Assembly: GCA_020722825.1 (NCBI GenBank)
Contig: DYKC01000067.1
Location: forward strand, 1 to 5,672
Direction of reading: 5' to 3'
DNA: 5,672 bases
From: Vermiphilus sp.
GTDB taxonomy: Bacteria; Ratteibacteria; UBA8468; B48-G9; JAFGKM01
A program made the position numbers and the translations under genes. Of the stretch, positions 4,372-5,672 are shown one piece after another. The stretch's first letter is position 1. The number at the start of each line of letters is the position of its first letter. Under the pieces are notes generated by a model. That model saw only the letters and a list, made by a program, of their open reading frames with translations, was not told the DNA's origin and made no database searches.

Positions 4372-5672
4372 AAATCATCCACTGTTTTCATATCAAGGTA
4401 GTTTTCACCGCGTTTGACGTCAACCTTCAGGGGAACCTTCAGTTGCAACACATTTTCCATGATACGTTTCACATTTTCAAAGATTTTTTTATCTTCTTCC
4501 GGAACAACCTCAAACAGAAGTTCATCATGGATCTGCAGGACCATTTTACTTTGCAGATTTTCCTCTGCAAAATATTCGTAGATGCTGTTCATGGCGAGTT
4601 TAATGAGGTCTGCTGCTGAACCCTGGATGGGCATGTTTATCGCCGCCCTTCTGGCAAACTCCTTACGGTTTTTATCCTGACTCTGTATCTCGGGGAAGTA
4701 TCGCCGTCTTTTAAGGATTGTTGAAAGATAACCGTTTTTTTCCACCTCCGCCACAGTCTTTTCAATGTATTTTTTCACTCCGCTGAATCTGGCAAAATAC
4801 TCATTTATAAAGCCATCTGCCATATCTGGCGGAATTTTGAGTTCCTTGGAAAGTCCGTAAGCACTCATTCCATAAAGTATCCCGAAGTTTATCGTTTTGG
4901 CAATTCGCCGCCTCTCCTTCTGCTCATAGGTTTCAGTAACAGGAAAAAATAGAGATGCCCCAGAAAAAAGTATATCGGCGGTTTCCTGGTGTATATCCTT
5001 GTTGTTTTTAAACCCATTAACAAGATAGGGATCTTCTGAAAAATCAGCAAGTATCCTGAGTTCTATCTGATTGTAATCAAAAGAATAAAGAAGGTTGCCT
5101 TTTTCACAGCAAAAGGCTCTTCTTATTTTGCTGCCCCTTTCGGTTCTTACAGGAATGTTTTGCAGATTAGGATTGCTGCAACTAAGTCTTCCTGTTGAGG
5201 TTGATATCTGACTGAAATTGGGATGTATTCTGCCTGTCTCCTTATCTATAAAGGAAATGAGACCTTCCACATATGTAGACCTTAATTTAAAAAGTTCTCT
5301 ATATTCGCACATCAACCTGGGAAGAGGATGTACATCTGCCAGTTCTTTCAGCACGCTTGTATCTGTTGAAAAACCGGTTTTGGTTTTGCGTTTTGCAGGA
5401 AGTTTTAGTTTTTCAAAAAGGATGCTGGCTAACTGCTGGGTGGAATTTATGTTAAAGACCTCCCCTGCAGAATGGTATATTTTATCTTGCAGTTTCTCCA
5501 GTTCTCTGCTAAATTCCAAGTTCAGTTCAGAAAGAACGTTTCTGTCTGTTTTTATTCCGTTTATCTCCATCCATGCAAGGGTTCTGACAAGAGGCATTTC
5601 CACCTTGTTGAAGAGGACTTCCATATCAAGTTTTCTGAGTATCTGTCTGTATTGCCTTATCAATAAAGAAAC
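4368..5672 (-). CDS. polA: DNA polymerase I, C-terminal polymerase part (5' end outside window)
   Basis: Family A DNA polymerase that fills gaps during repair and replaces Okazaki primers. The frame is open to the window edge; the apparent first codon at 5663 is an internal TTG Leu, so the gene continues beyond 5672. The 434 visible residues cover the end of the exonuclease-like region and the whole polymerase domain. Seen, counting from 5672: MPLVRTLAWMEINGIKTD near 26-43; TSTGRLSCSNPNLQNIP near 158-174; motif A DYNQIELRILAD with catalytic D199; motif B RRRIAKTINFGILYG, with O-helix Arg, Lys and Phe (F263); RRAAINMPIQGSAAD; motif C QIHDELLFEV with catalytic D383. The usual residues are all present. 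Between DIHQETAD and motif B there are about seven residues more than in E. coli Pol I. The 5' nuclease and the state of the 3'-5' exonuclease cannot be judged. It heads the visible minus-strand cluster; 61 bp separate its stop from the bamD-like start. Confidence 0.97.
   Translation of the reverse strand, partial: VSLLIRQYRQILRKLDMEVLFNKVEMPLVRTLAWMEINGIKTDRNVLSELNLEFSRELEKLQDKIYHSAGEVFNINSTQQLASILFEKLKLPAKRKTKTGFSTDTSVLKELADVHPLPRLMCEYRELFKLRSTYVEGLISFIDKETGRIHPNFSQISTSTGRLSCSNPNLQNIPVRTERGSKIRRAFCCEKGNLLYSFDYNQIELRILADFSEDPYLVNGFKNNKDIHQETADILFSGASLFFPVTETYEQKERRRIAKTINFGILYGMSAYGLSKELKIPPDMADGFINEYFARFSGVKKYIEKTVAEVEKNGYLSTILKRRRYFPEIQSQDKNRKEFARRAAINMPIQGSAADLIKLAMNSIYEYFAEENLQSKMVLQIHDELLFEVVPEEDKKIFENVKRIMENVLQLKVPLKVDVKRGENYLDMKTVDDF

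Noticed and set aside
4307..4378. A 24-codon N-terminal extension of the bamD-like gene reaching into polA
   Set aside because: It would bury the signal peptide, lies upstream of the predicted promoter start, and the ATG at 4306 has its own AGGAG.
5661..5663. Start codon for a short polA at 5663
   Set aside because: The codon is TTG in the middle of a conserved Pol I region and the frame stays open to the window edge, so it is an internal leucine of a longer gene.

Overview
The window looks like ordinary chromosomal housekeeping DNA from an AT-leaning, diderm (outer-membrane-bearing) bacterium that uses Shine-Dalgarno sites. The diderm assignment rests on an LptE lipoprotein and a BamD-like TPR protein. 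The BamD-like protein begins its mature part with a Trp-rich 'WEWTPETGRW' segment. My impression, not tested by any search, is that this and the bacterial PolX-PHP polymerase suit a Planctomycetes/Omnitrophota-type uncultured lineage. No phage, transposon, CRISPR or tRNA signal is visible.

Layout from left to right. (1) Positions 1-31 hold a palindrome and a Shine-Dalgarno-like motif on the minus strand, suggesting another minus-strand gene just outside the window. (2) Positions 32-1726, minus strand: a complete family X DNA polymerase with a C-terminal PHP exonuclease domain. (3) Positions 1727-2030: a 304-bp divergent intergenic region with candidate promoters in both directions, a 15-bp palindrome, and minus-strand stretches that read like a decayed gene. 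(4) Positions 2031-2315, plus strand: rpsT (ribosomal protein S20), converging on and overlapping the next gene. (5) Positions 2304-5672, minus strand: the cluster polA (3' part only) - bamD-like - lptE - holA-like. polA and bamD are separated by 61 bp holding a strong sigma70-type promoter; bamD/lptE and lptE/holA overlap.

The gene content mixes DNA replication and repair (PolA, PolX, a Pol III delta-like protein) with outer-membrane assembly (BamD-like, LptE) and one ribosomal protein. lptE next to holA is a known arrangement in proteobacteria, and rpsT beside holA in convergent orientation is known from Firmicutes, so this locus joins two recurrent neighbourhoods.

I see no obviously new system. 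The points most worth checking are the unusually short delta subunit, which seems to lack its middle domain; the BamD-like protein with no lipobox cysteine; the internal promoter overlapping the polA stop codon; and the possible gene remnant upstream of polX.
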